Shown here one piece after another: positions 35,040 to 45,961 of a DNA stretch of 64,000 nt (position 1 is its first letter; the number at the start of each line of letters is the position of its first letter). The notes below the pieces were generated by a model. That model made no database searches, was not told the origin of the DNA, and saw only the letters and a list, made by a program, of their open reading frames with translations. Made by a program: the position numbers and the translations under genes. The stretch lies in assembly GCA_021521415.1 (NCBI GenBank), contig JAIQDT010004985.1, positions 62,001-126,000 of the forward strand, in the 5' to 3' direction. The DNA comes from Bidens hawaiensis (Eukaryota > Streptophyta > Magnoliopsida > Asterales > Asteraceae).

Positions 35040-35170
35040 CCGTACATTTGGAAACCCTAGGTGGCGGCGGTGGTCAGATGGCCTTTTAGTAAGGTCATCA
35101 CCATTCACCACCATCGTCTTCGACATCACATCTTCGTTGCCATTTGAAAGCCCTAGGTGGCGGTGGTCGT
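35040..35170 (+). repeat. Local duplication around CCCTAGGTGGCGG
   Basis: TTTGGAAACCCTAGGTGGCGG near 35048 and TTTGAAAGCCCTAGGTGGCGG near 35141, in a Thr/Ser-rich coding-like stretch at 34981-35184 without recognisable domain. Confidence 0.55.
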
Positions 35171-35324
35171 TTCCTTTACGATAAATTGCTCCAGTGAGTA
35201 GTTCGGGTTTACAAATCGTGTATTAATTTTTCTGTTATGCTTATGTATAGTTGGATTCTTTTGTTTTCTTGGTTTATCGTGTGCTAAATGCAGCTTTTGT
35301 TTGTAACTTGAAATCTCTTGAGTT

Positions 35325-35565
35325 TCTCTGATTACGGGCTGAAATGATGATATTATTCTCATTGTAGTGGCAGTTTTTGGGTGTTTGTGGCTTTAATGGT
35401 GTTCAAGGATTCGCTGTTGAAATATAGGTAGAGGTGGTGGTCCGGCGGTGTTTTCCGGTGGTGAGCCTCTTAACTTTATCTAATTACGGGCTGAAATGAT
35501 GAGATTGTTTTCATTTTTGTGGTGATTGTTGGGTGTTTATGGCTTGAATGGTGTTCAAGGTTGTG
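35325..35565 (+). repeat. Direct repeat of about 85 bp
   Basis: The blocks at about 35327-35410 and 35482-35565 both start ATTACGGGCTGAAATGATGA and end AATGGTGTTCAAGG, with about 85 percent similarity by eye. Confidence 0.8.
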
Positions 35566-36695
35566 ATCAAATCCGTTTGCTTTTAGTCTTTTATGTGGTG
35601 TGTATTTGTGTTGCTGAACTATTGCCATTTTTGGCTTTTCGAATAGAGTTTCTAGCTACGTACACGTTAACTTGATGGTCCATAGATTGAAAACGTTGAT
35701 AATTATATAAAGGCTATGACGATGAACTTGGCTTCATTCCGAAGCTGTTTCGATTCATTTTTTCTTTGTGCTATGGTGATCATTTGACACTGATCTGTGC
35801 ATGTGGTTTTCACATCTATATGTTTTGAGGTTTATTGGTGTTCATTGGTTTTTCTCTTCAATATCCATTTGTGGAAGTAGAATGATTATATTTCTTATTG
35901 ATGTGTTGAGCATTAAAAGATGTTGGTACGGGTCAACTGGTTGCATATCAAATATAAGAACTTTTATGCGCATGGTCATTAGACTTTAAAATTTGATGAA
36001 GAAGCTCTCATGGTTGGGTATCTCTTCTATGTTGTAGTGCAGGGGAATTTTAGACAAAGTTAATGTTGTTGAAACGTTGTCGCTTTGTTGAGTGTAGGCT
36101 ATGATGATGGTCCGTTATTTGGAGAGGCAACTGTTGTTGCAGCCAGGGCGGAGATCTGAGCGCTTGAATCTTATGTCCAGGCTGTGATGACAGTCCGTTA
36201 TCTAAAATGTCGGATACAAGTTTTTTTCTGTCGCGTACCCAGCGCAACATGTGGGTGCTATTGCATTTACTTTTTAGTTTCGTTTACTTTTACCAGAACT
36301 GCTGAAATCGTTAGAATTCGTCAGTTGTTTTCAACCAATGGAACAATTGTTCTAAAACAAATCGAACAACTACTGTTGTTTTGCTTAAACGGTTTTTACC
36401 TACAGATGTGAACTTTCTATAGTTTTTGGTAACATCAGTAGCATTGTTCCTTTCCAGTTTCAGCTATAACCAGTTCATGTTGTTTTAACATCAACACTAA
36501 ATTGATAAAAGCCAGTGCTCATTGTTAAGTGTTGCTGAACTAACGGTCTCGCATGTATTGATTAATTTTGGCTAATGCAAGCTTCTTTATTTTGCCTTTC
36601 CACTTATGTGTGTTAACATAGCATTTTATTATGCAATTGAAGGATTCAAGAAGCCTACTATGGATGCCATTAACCAAGATACATGGACCCTATCT

Positions 36696-36773
36696 TAGGT
36701 ATTGTACATATATACTTTTATATATACTAAAAGTTAGGTATTGTACATATATACTTTTATATATACTAAAAGT
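36696..36773. repeat. Perfect 39-bp tandem duplication
   Basis: Units 36696-36734 and 36735-36773 are identical (starting TAGGTATTGTACATATATAC). The lack of differences suggests a recent event. Confidence 0.93.
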
Positions 36774-37489
36774 TGTTGACATGATCAATAATCATAATAT
36801 AATTGGTGTTAATAGTTCATTTAGAATGATTATGGGTCAAATTTGTGTCAATGGTTTCTTTTGAGTCAAATGCCACTTTTTTGATCAGGTTCAATATTGG
36901 TCTTTGTCAAATTTTATAAAAAGTGTTATTTTGGATAATTTTGGGTTGTTAGAAAACGCTTCTGAATCAATAACCATAGCGAACTGCATACCCGTTTATT
37001 AGTTCCATATTGAAAATTTGATATGGGTCACCAAAACTGAATCGGTTTCAGTTTTGAGATAAAGGTTTTGCTGCTGTTTAATGGGCCAATTTAAGAACGT
37101 GAACATAAATTTGCTACTAAGGGTATCTTGGTCAATTTCAAGTCAATGCGGTTGAAATCTAGCACTTTAAACGATTCAAATTTTTTTTTCTCGAGTTTTG
37201 AGTTAACACATTCGAGTTAACACCTATTTAATGTCTATAATATTTACTTTGAAGGCTTCCTACTAAGAACCTAAAGCTTATGTAAATCCAGTTGGATATT
37301 ATTTGAATTTAAATAGCAATATACTTCGTGATATATGGCACGAGGAAGGCTTGCATTATATGTGATGAATGTATACTATGTATTTGTAAATGGTATTGGT
37401 GGTTGTAATGCAAGTACATAATACATGTTACTTTTATGAAGTTGGTTTGAATTCAATCATAAAGTGTGACATTTGTCTAATTGCTTAAT

Positions 37490-37572
37490 TGTATATAATA
37501 TACATTGACCCGCGCTGATTAATTGTATATACTATACATTGACCCGCGCAACGCGCGGGTCCTCAATGCTAG
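37490..37572 (+). repeat. Helitron 3' end with duplicated terminal block
   Basis: ATTGTATATAATATACATTG then ACCCGCGC (about 37490-37515) is followed by ATTGTATATACTATACATTG then ACCCGCGC (about 37522-37549); only the second copy completes the hairpin and the CTAG end. Confidence 0.8.
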
Positions 37573-37779
37573 TTTAAAAAATTAGATAATTTGTTTTAAT
37601 TTTACAAATAAAACTGAACTTGGTTTATAATATATCAATAAAATAAAAACAAAGAAGGAAAGTTGTTTTCAATAAAACTTATATATGAAAAAATAATAAT
37701 AATAACTCAAGTGAAACTCAAACCAGGCTTTCAAAGAGCCCAAGTTTAATGAGAATTTCACTGGCCAGTAGACTAGTGG

Positions 37780-39012
37780 AGTTTTTTTTTATTAAAATGG
37801 CGTGGGTGGAAAAACTATTTAGCAAAATAGGTGATTCTAAAAGTATTTACCAAATTAGGTGATTTTTACAAATCTCATATTTCTCACTCCTAGTCTCATT
37901 GATAAAACATATTTTCTATATAAACTTTAATTAATCTAAATTAAGATAGGAACAAAAAACCAAATTAACGAATAAAACTTTACGTTTATATTTTTTATCT
38001 CGTTTTTCTCTAAATTATTAAAGTGTCTTAGAAAAGATGTCTACGGAATTATTATAATAAATGTTCTTTTTAACTATAAATAAATCCGTTTGAAAAATAA
38101 AAACTATCAAAAAATGTTTTAAACTAATGAACATAAATCCTTGGCTTGAAAAGGCTACATGGATGTTTAAAACGCTAGTTGCTTGTTTGAATATCGCTTG
38201 AAAAAGTATGACTTGAAAAAAATCGTATGTAAATTACCTGAGCCGGCTCACGAGCCGAGCCAATAAAAGATCGTATTTGGGTTGATTTTGAATACTTTTA
38301 TTTAAGGCTATAAATTGTTGATCAATGGAGATAATAAACGGTTGTGGTATGACACCTTGATATATAAAAATACGTTTCGTAACTTAGTAACGAGGAAAGC
38401 TTGGCTTGAAAAACTATAGGGTTGTTTAAAAATTTTGTAGCTCGCGGCTTGCTTGAAGTTAGCTCGAATAAAGCTTAGCAAAAAAGAAAACTCGTGTGTA
38501 AACGAGTATCGCCGAACTGTCTCGGTTTACATTCAAATTGACTAGTTGACCTTCTCGAGAAACATCTATTTGTAGTTTTTTTAGCTGCGGATATTGTATT
38601 CATTAATGTAAAAACGTTTAAATATAGCTTTTTTAGTTTTTTAAAGTTACAAAACAATTTATCAAAATAAATTTAATAATTTTATGCAATGAGATACAAG
38701 TTTTCATATGGATATTTGTTTCGAAACAAATATTTTTTTGATAATTAGAGATTTCAAAACACTTTTTTACTAAATTAAAATAGAAATGTGATGTAAAATA
38801 AAATGTTAATTTTTTTTATTCTTTAGTTTAATTTTTCGTCCATCTTAATCTAGATATGAATTTTTTATATATAGAAAATATGTTTTACCAATGAGATTAG
38901 AAGTGAGAAATATGAGATTTGCAAAAATCACTTAATTTGATAAATACTTTTAAAATCACTTATTTTGATAAATAGTTTTTTTACCCATCCCATTTTGGTA
39001 AAAAAAACTCCT
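37780..39012. mobile_element. MULE-type element with long inverted repeats
   Basis: Left arm (37780 to about 37960) and right arm (about 38830-39012) are inverse repeats of roughly 180 bases. Both contain AAATCTCATATTTCTCACT and AACATATTTTCTATATA. The 9-bp direct repeat GACTAGTGG flanks it (37771-37779, 39013-39021), the size expected for Mutator-like elements. No transposase; the interior is AT-rich with GCTTGAAAA repeats. Confidence 0.85.
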
Positions 39013-39021
39013 GACTAGTGG

Positions 39022-40074
39022 CTGATCTTGTCATATATGAAAACCTGACATTAAAATCATACAAATCATCCCTTTGAAATACTAATGATGAATTTGAAAG
39101 AATCAAACATTAAATATGTATTTGTATTTGAATCCGCTTACCTGATTCATTTTGTATTTCGGAGCTTCATTCATTAATAAAGTAGAGTATTTATTGAGTA
39201 TTTATGCATGTTATGTTGTTGGAATATTATGCAATTGTTTACAAGTTTGAATTCATGTATTTCGAACCATTATTGCATTTAGAACAAAGACCAAGGACCA
39301 AATATGTCAAAATCAAAAATTTTAAAAAACTGGACTCACTGCGCATCGCGATGAACACAAGGTGTGCCCATCGCGTAGCGCGACGGAGCTCGAGAAACTT
39401 GGTAGACGTATTTGGTTCACGCTACGCGACGGAGCCGCTTTGGCATGTCGCGATACGCGACTCAGAGGTCTTTTACGAATTTTTGTTTAAAACGAGCTTT
39501 CTATCTAATTTATGCCCAAATTGATTTGTTTTCCAGTTTGATTGTTTTTGTTATTATTGTATTAACACCCATTAATCATTTCCCTCTGTTACAAATCTCA
39601 AATGATTATTATATTCAAACTTTGAAGACTTCTTACCTCAATTAAGTCTCTCCATCAATTTAAACAAACATCCTTGGATCAATTCCCCTAAAATTGGACT
39701 ACATATCTCTCTGTTTTTCACTTTGCCACGTCCAAAATTACGAATATTAGTTGTTTTTCAGCTCTCTTTGGTGTTTTGATTAAGTTTGACTCCCAAAGTC
39801 ATACCACTTCAAGACTTAAGTTTTATTCTTTTATCTCGTGGTCACTCCATCGGTTAGTTGTGTATTATTATGATCATTATCATCATCATTATTATTAATA
39901 TTATTATTATTATTATTATTGTTATTAATATTACTTTATTTCGTTTAGGACATAATGCTGGGTTGAAAATAATTTTACAGCGGTGTTCATCCGAGAAAAA
40001 CGAACTTAACTCATTTATGCTTCTTTTTTGTCAAAGTTTGGACATCTTGTACATGCAACCTTTAAAGCATAAAT
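39022..40074. other. No gene seen; CGCGA-rich patch and ATT microsatellite
   Basis: At 39340-39475 several CGCGACGGAGC, ATCGCG and CGATACGCGA words crowd into an otherwise AT-rich stretch. A degenerate (ATT)n run is at about 39869-39931. Confidence 0.5.
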
Positions 40075-40440
40075 TCTTTAAGGATTAACCAAAGAATAAA
40101 TTCTTCCTCAGCTCGCTTCTACGACAAAACTCCTTAAGTATAATGCCCTTGAGTTCAGTCCAAGATAAGGTGATGGCTTTATCCGAGCCACGAGCATGTT
40201 TCACATATGACACCAAGCGAGCGCCTTTTTTATCAAAGGCACTCGTAGCATAACGGGTCTTTTGTCCTTAGATGAAATAAGACAGTGTACAATCAGTATG
40301 AAAAAAGGTGTTTTCCACACTTTCAAATCATTGGAGTATAGTTGTGACACTCTTAGACCTGTCAAACTAGGAGGTTTAGCGTTGGTGAGAGACTTGTAGT
40401 TGTAAGAGTGAGGGTTTCCCACTTCTTGTCAATTACATCC
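40075..40440 (-). pseudogene. gag: Gypsy gag relic
   Basis: On the - strand the translation has SYNYKSLTNAKPPSLTG, then in shifted frames VSYVKHARGSDKAITLSW and ELKGIILKEFCRRSELRK. This order is that of the capsid region in chromovirus-type gypsy Gag proteins (KPPSFDG ... TW ... FKE ... FCPRNELQK). Frame changes and loss of the tryptophan motif in the middle show heavy decay. No pol remains adjacent. Confidence 0.55.
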
Positions 40441-40535
40441 AAATTATTAACTTCATCAGTTTTTTGCATTAAATAAAGGATGCTATGGTCTTTTCACCTA
40501 TTTATTTATATAATAATATGTCATTAAGAATAATA

Positions 40536-41467
40536 CTTCCTCCGTCCCTTTTTAAGTGTGATAGTTTGAAAAACATAAAGTTTAAGGTCGATTGAATGAT
40601 TACCTTTTATGCTTACCAAACGACAATAATATCCTTGGAAATTTGGTCAATCAATATTGTTTATTAGGCCTGTCACTTTTACCCAAAACCCGAAACCCAG
40701 CCCGAAAAAACACGTACCCGAACCCGAACTAACCCGACCCGAAAAACCCGAACCCGAGAAAAGGCTAACCCGAACCCGAACCGAAGTAATTTGGGTTGGT
40801 TCTCGGGTTTGATTTATAAGTTTCGGGTCAACCCGAATAAAGTTTTAGTTTTAAAATTAAATATATTTTTAGGTATAATTGGCTTAGTTTTAGCCACTAG
40901 CATTATCAGAATCTGGACCTAATCGATTTTGTCATTATAACTATTAAAGATCGATTGTTTATTGTTAATTTATGTTTTTCGTTTATTACTGACAGCAACC
41001 AAATCACGCCCGATTGAAGACGATTACGGTTCCCGTTAATTTTACTCATCTTTTGGATTGTTTTATCAAGGTATGTTGTTTTTTATTTGATTATTTGTTT
41101 ACGAGCAAAGAATAATTGTCGTTTTAATTTTAGCATTATAGTTTTTTTATTTTATTTTTGTTTTTTGTTTTGTTTCTCGGATACTCGAAACCCGATTAAC
41201 CCAACCCGAATTACCCGAACCCGTAAAACCCGTGAGAGATTTGGGTTGGGTTTCGGGTCAAGATTTAAAACTTTGAAACCCGAATAACCCGACCTGAAAA
41301 ACCCGAAACCCGAAAAACGAACCCGAAGAACACCCCTATTGTTTATTAATATTAGTTGTGTATGTTTAAGGGTAAATTTGAAAATTGCTAATAAATTTTG
41401 AAAACAAACATTTGTAATGAGACAAACAAAAAAGAAACTATGAACAATTTTAAAGTGACGGGAGAGT
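40536..41467. mobile_element. Stowaway-type (Tc1/mariner) MITE, interrupted
   Basis: Left end CTTCCTCCGTCCCTTTTTAAGTG and right end inverse CTCTCCCGTCACTTTAAAATTG, with TA at both sides (40534-40535, 41468-41469). CTCCGTCCC is the Stowaway signature. Without the inserted hAT element it would be about 250 bases, the usual Stowaway size. Confidence 0.85.
40665..41338. mobile_element. hAT-type element inside the Stowaway MITE
   Basis: Flanked by the perfect 8-bp repeat TTGTTTAT (40657-40664, 41339-41346). Ends TAGGCCTGTCAC and, inverse, TAGGGGTGTTC. Both arms are made of ACCCGAA-type words in opposite directions. Non-coding. Confidence 0.85.
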
Positions 41468-41794
41468 AAAAGAGCTAAAACCAATGGGCTCACATATTCT
41501 CCAAATTCCAACCTACGCCACTTCCAAATCAAACCTGCGAATTTCCTAAGTATTTTTTTTGTTGGTTCAGTAATTTTATAACAGATTGATCTAATTTTCT
41601 TTAATTTTGTGGTTTATTCCTAATTGAACATGGTGGAAAGCAATCGGGCAGATATGTTGTGGAAGGGTTCGATTTTGGTCTGGCGATTAAGAAATGCAAT
41701 CGGCCATATATATCTATTTAAGCTACTTGAATAGGCTTGAATCGTTTCCCAACGCTAGTGTGTGAAAACTGACTAATTGTCATTTTTGGTTGTT

Positions 41795-42125
41795 TTAGTT
41801 CTGATACCATAATGAATGTGAAGGAAATCGATTGTATATGCAGACTCTCCGCCTCAACTCTCAGGATCAACAACGTTTGGTTTTACCAACACTTGGACTT
41901 TACCAGCATCCGAGTTCTACCTCGATGCCACCTCATTGGTCCACCTCAAAATATATATTTTTTGTTTTATTTTTTGGTTTTAGTTCCTGTACCATAACGC
42001 ACTTAACCGAAACTGGCTGGATTCGTGTCGACTTATGGCCTTAACGCTCGAGATAAAAACGCTTGTGTTCTACCACTATATGGGTTTTACCAACTTGCCA
42101 AGACACAACTCATCGGGTAAAACCC
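41795..42125. repeat. Repeat related to 54735-55190
   Basis: Shares TTAGTTCC.GTACCATAACG, a GGTTTTACCAAC block and a closing CGGGTAAAAC. The closing part looks like a worn Helitron 3' region (compare CGCAACGC...GGGTAAAAC at 55170-55185). Confidence 0.45.
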
Positions 42126-42387
42126 TATTTTGTATATAATTAAAAACCTCGCTACAAAAATGAATCCGAAAGTAACATTTTTCTCATTTCATAAACTTTG
42201 GTACACTAAAATATAACAAAAATAAAAAAAAATTACCACCAGGCAAAGCCTTTAATGGACCCATAATTTACACGATCCATTAAGACACGTATTATCAGAT
42301 CTAAAGCTTCTCAACAGCATCCTAAAAACAAGGAAATAATCAAGATGCATAAACAATACGATGATAGCTTCTCTGTTAAAGGTATTA

Positions 42388-42493
42388 GGGGTTGTTTGGT
42401 AGCCTCTTAATCATTCAGACTTAAGGTTACATCTTAACCATTAAGAGGATATCAACCTCTTAATGACTGTTAAGAGGCAACCAAACAACTTTG
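42388..42493. mobile_element. Small MITE
   Basis: Inverted ends GTTGTTTGGTAGCCTCTTAA and TTAAGAGGCAACCAAACAAC, with inner inverse CCTCTTAATG copies. No clear target duplication. Confidence 0.7.
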
Positions 42494-42504
42494 TTTCTTG
42501 ATCA

Positions 42505-43006
42505 AACAGAGTTACCGGGTGTGGCTTGTAGTACGAGATGGAACAAACTTGTGCCTAAGAAGGTTAACATCTTAAGTTGGCGGTTGATTTTGGATCAGTT
42601 CGATTTTGGATCCCTTTCGGCTAAAGGGATGGGTATTCCTTCCTTCCTATGTTCGATGTGTCTGAATTCGGTAGAGGTTTTGGATCATGTGTTTGGTGAA
42701 TGCAACATTATGTCTAATATGGGGCCGGAAAACGTTATGTACTAACTGGACTCGGTTAGTTGGGTGAAGAAGAAAAAGGCGGTGGTTGAGGTGATTATCT
42801 TCACTGCTTGGTGGATTATTTGGAACCACCAAAACGAGGTGGTTTTAAGCAAGAGACTCGAGCATCAAAATTTATTGTTTGATTCGATTGTTCTTGTTTA
42901 TTTTTTATGGCATTCTTCTCGTAATTGCAATTTTATGATGAATTGGACAGCAAGGTCAAAAACCCGTTACTTGGCAAGTAAGCTGGTTGTTTTTCCTCAC
43001 GGTTAG
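42505..43006 (+). pseudogene. LINE retrotransposon 3' fragment (zf-RVT domain)
   Basis: The frame reads WNKLVPKKVNILSWRLILDQ and CSMCLNSVEVLDHVFGEC, the zinc-binding C-terminal domain that follows reverse transcriptase in plant L1-type LINEs, then AVVEVIIFTAWWIIWNHQNE and LLFDSIVLVYFLW, the very C-terminus. One in-frame TAA (about 42743) interrupts. The endonuclease and reverse transcriptase are absent, as in the common 5'-truncated LINE copies. The frame ends at 43006. Confidence 0.82.
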
Positions 43007-43554
43007 GTTTTTCTAACCGGTGGAGGTTTGTTTTTTAAGGTTGTTGTTCGAAAAACAAAATGTAAACGGGTCAAACACATTAGCGGGTCAACCTTGAGCG
43101 CCACCAACTGCTTGCTTTCCGGGGACAAAAACATAAGCTACATCATGCCAAGATAAATATAATAATTTTTTTTTTTACCAAATGCTTGAAAAATAATATT
43201 GTTTGAGTAAATTGTCTTTAGCAAGAAATGAAAGATGGAGAATAATTTCAAGAGGCTCAGCATCAGCTGCCATCACTATAAACCCATATATACAGTACCC
43301 TTGTTTAGGGTTTTTGTAAATGTAGTTAAAAGATTCAAAAATTAACATTAAAGATACATTAATTTGTGTAATACAAAACAAATTTTAAATAGAGTATTAC
43401 GAGATCGCATAAGCACTTGTACATGGTTAGGACAAATATAGTGAGAAAGGAAAATAGTTAATAACCGCATTATGTATCACAATTAAGAAAAAACAGGCTT
43501 TTATATGGTTCTAGCTATTTTATATTTAAAATTAATTTTTATGTTGATGGGTCG
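43007..43554. other. No gene seen
   Basis: AT-rich sequence after the LINE end; the poly(A) tail of the LINE is not evident. Confidence 0.5.
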
Positions 43555-43562
43555 GTTTGCAG

Positions 43563-44387
43563 TAGGGGTGTGCAAGAGATAAAAAACACAAGTCGTAAGA
43601 AAATAACCAAAAAAAAACTGACCTTTCGATTCGGTTTCGGCTTTGTGTGTCATTAACCGAACCTAACTTAACTGAACTTATAAATTTGTATTTGTATTTG
43701 AAGTAATTTATAAGAATTTAATAAATAATTAACAAACATTGTAGCCGGTGTTGCAAAAATCCTGACTAGTCACCGATTAATCCCCGATTAATCGTTAATC
43801 CCCACTTCACTGATTAATTTTGGCTAGTCGGCCAATTAATCGGTTAACGGTCAAATCCGGACAAAATCGACGACTTTCGGCGAGATTCCGACCAAAATCA
43901 GTGGTTTCCGGCAAGGTTCCGACCCATATCAACTATTTTTGGCGAGATTACAGCAAAAACTAGTGGTTTCCAGCGAGATTCCGGCCAAAATATGTTTGTG
44001 TATGTATGAAACTGAAAATTACATATAAAAATGTGTGTGTGTATGTATAAAACTGAAAAACATACATTAAAGTCCGATCCGATTAATCCAGATTAATCTC
44101 GACTAATCCCGATTAATCGCTAGTCCCCACCCCACGGCCCGACCACCGACTAGCGATTTTTGCAACACTGATTGTAGCCTAAATGTATAATAATCAATTA
44201 ACAAAAGCATTTAGGCTCAAAGTTTTAGTCACAAATACATTATTTTTAGCCAAATTTTTTCGCCACAAAATTTTTAGCAACCTACAAACCAAAACCAAAA
44301 CCAAAACCAAAAACGGACAAAAAGTGAAAAACAAAATTTTTGATATTTGGTTCGGTTTCAACTTAAAACCACTCATGCACACTCCTA
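43563..44387. mobile_element. hAT-type MITE, outer
   Basis: Ends TAGGGGTGTGCAAGAG and inverse TAGGAGTGTGCATGAG; flanks GTTTGCAG (43555-43562) and GTTTGCAC (44388-44395) agree at 7 of 8 bases. The interior has CCAAAACC/GGTTCGG repeats and hosts the element at 43746-44170. Confidence 0.8.
43746..44170. mobile_element. hAT-type MITE, inner
   Basis: Perfect 8-bp flank ATTGTAGC (43738-43745, 44171-44178). Inverted ends CGGTGTTGCAAAAATC and CAGTGTTGCAAAAATC. The interior is rich in GATTAATC words and TTCCGGCGAGATT-type repeats. Non-coding, 425 bases. Confidence 0.9.
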
Positions 44388-44395
44388 GTTTGCAC

Positions 44396-45150
44396 CGACT
44401 TTTGAAAATAAGTAAATCAATAGTTTCAATTAAATTTTTAAATGTAAAGATTCTATAAATATTATACATATGCATAACCATATATATTCTAAAAATTGAA
44501 ACTCATAGCCAAATCCTGGTTTTTCAAACTGTTAAAATAAACCAAACTGTATACATTTTAAACCTGCTAAACCAACCAATTTGCTACGGTTATAATTATA
44601 ATGGTTCACAAACACCACCCGTCTCTCCCTCTTATCTATATATTGAAAGTTAAAAATGTTGCCAGCTGAAAAGGAGGGACTATCACCCTAATGAATGTGA
44701 CCCATAGCAAAAGCAATATGCACATGTACATGGTTACAATCTCCATCACACATACACACTACAATCTACTTAAGTGGAGGCTTGTTAGGCCCCATTATTT
44801 GACTAATATACATATTCATCAACACAACTAATCTCAGCATCCACAACAAAAGAAAACATAACCATATCATTATAATCTGCACCACATATTGTTGATTTGA
44901 GAGATTGATTGTTGGGCTTTAATGTATGACTAATTTACTGGCTGCAAATTCATCACAATTAATCAACTTTAAACATACTCAAATGTTCAAAACCTTCCTT
45001 GGTGCCTTTTTTAAACTGTTTGTAGTTAGTGGCTTGTTGAACAAGATCCAATATAGGTTTTGCATTATACAGATTCTCTGCTGACCGTAAAAGTAATTCA
45101 AAAGCACTTTTAGTGTGTTGAATTGAAATAAAAATAATTAAATTTTATAA
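44396..45150. other. No gene seen
   Basis: AT-rich single-copy-looking sequence; no ORF or repeat boundary recognised. Confidence 0.45.
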
Positions 45151-45344
45151 TTTGGATAAAGGAAAATTATGATTTGCCTCCCTGTGTTTATGAGCGGGAG
45201 CAATTTACACTTTTACAGGTCCCAAACCGATTTTGCGCGTTGTGTGCCACTGTTGTTTACTGGCGGGCTCACTTTGTCTCCGGTCGTCAGTTGACCGTGA
45301 GTTGACTAATGGATGGCAAAGGCATATCAGTAATTTTGCTATCA

Positions 45345-45346
45345 CC

Positions 45347-45389
<43 letters not shown>
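45345..45389. repeat. (AAT)n microsatellite
   Basis: About 14 AAT units, ending at the border of the inner MULE. Confidence 0.93.
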
Positions 45390-45583
45390 GGGAATATTCC
45401 CTAAGTGTCCATTTTCATCTTCAAGATCAAGTTTTTTTCCAGTTGATCAAGTTATCTCCATAATGTCCACACATTACATCGTCGGAGCCAATCTTATATG
45501 CTGACATATGACATTTTTCAACGCAAACCACTGATCGGCACGTGTACAACATAAAGTTGACTCGCCGGAAAAGTAAAAGATAG

Positions 45584-45775
45584 ATGCAGAGGCGACGTCA
45601 ATGGCCAGTCCATGTCCTCGTCGGAATCTGCATTCTAACAATATTCACGATCAGCATCTCATATTTTTCGCCAGCCTCGCGGAAAAGTAAACAACTCTGA
45701 CGCCGGCTACTTTATCTATGACCGGACGTCCCTGTCGGATCCGATGGTCAGGAGATATGTCTCTATCAAACGACC
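45584..45775 (+). pseudogene. Captured fragment: N-terminal membrane anchor, gene unknown
   Basis: From ATG 45584 the frame gives a basic start (MQRRRQWPVH), then a hydrophobic stretch of about 20 residues (VLVGICILTIFTISISYF) and a basic SPASRKSK segment, the layout of a type II signal anchor as in Golgi enzymes. A stop follows at 45698-45700, but another frame continues coding-like (AGYFIYDRTSLSDPMVRRYV, 45702 onward). A frameshifted host gene start captured by the MULE is the simplest reading. I do not recognise the protein. Confidence 0.5.
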
Positions 45776-45961
45776 TTTTTTATAATTTTGAACATGCGTT
45801 ACCGGAAGAGATGCTAGATTATGAGGTCTTAGGATGCCGGTGGTGATGATCGGGTGGTAGTAGGCCTCGACGTTTGTTCTTTTACCATATCTCTTGTTTT
45901 ACTCTTCTCTCTCATTTGTTATCAACTCCGGTGTCAGCGAATTGTATATATATGGTCAGAT

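Larger units (their letters stand above)
33200..37572. mobile_element. Helitron-derived region with two opposed 3' ends
   Basis: The right end (+ strand) has a perfect hairpin ACCCGCGCAACGCGCGGGT (37542-37560), then 8 bases and CTAG followed by T, the usual Helitron 3' end. The left end read on the - strand has AATGCGGCGGGTCGATCTA, then CTAG followed by T (33203-33200), a second 3' end with a damaged hairpin. Either two Helitrons lie head to head, or one element gained a second end. No Rep/helicase gene is present, so it is non-autonomous. The 5' TC ends were not located. Confidence 0.6.

Noticed and set aside
41152..41532. Reading frame of 126 codons on the - strand
   Set aside because: It runs through ACCCGAA-type repeats of the hAT element and the end of the Stowaway element.
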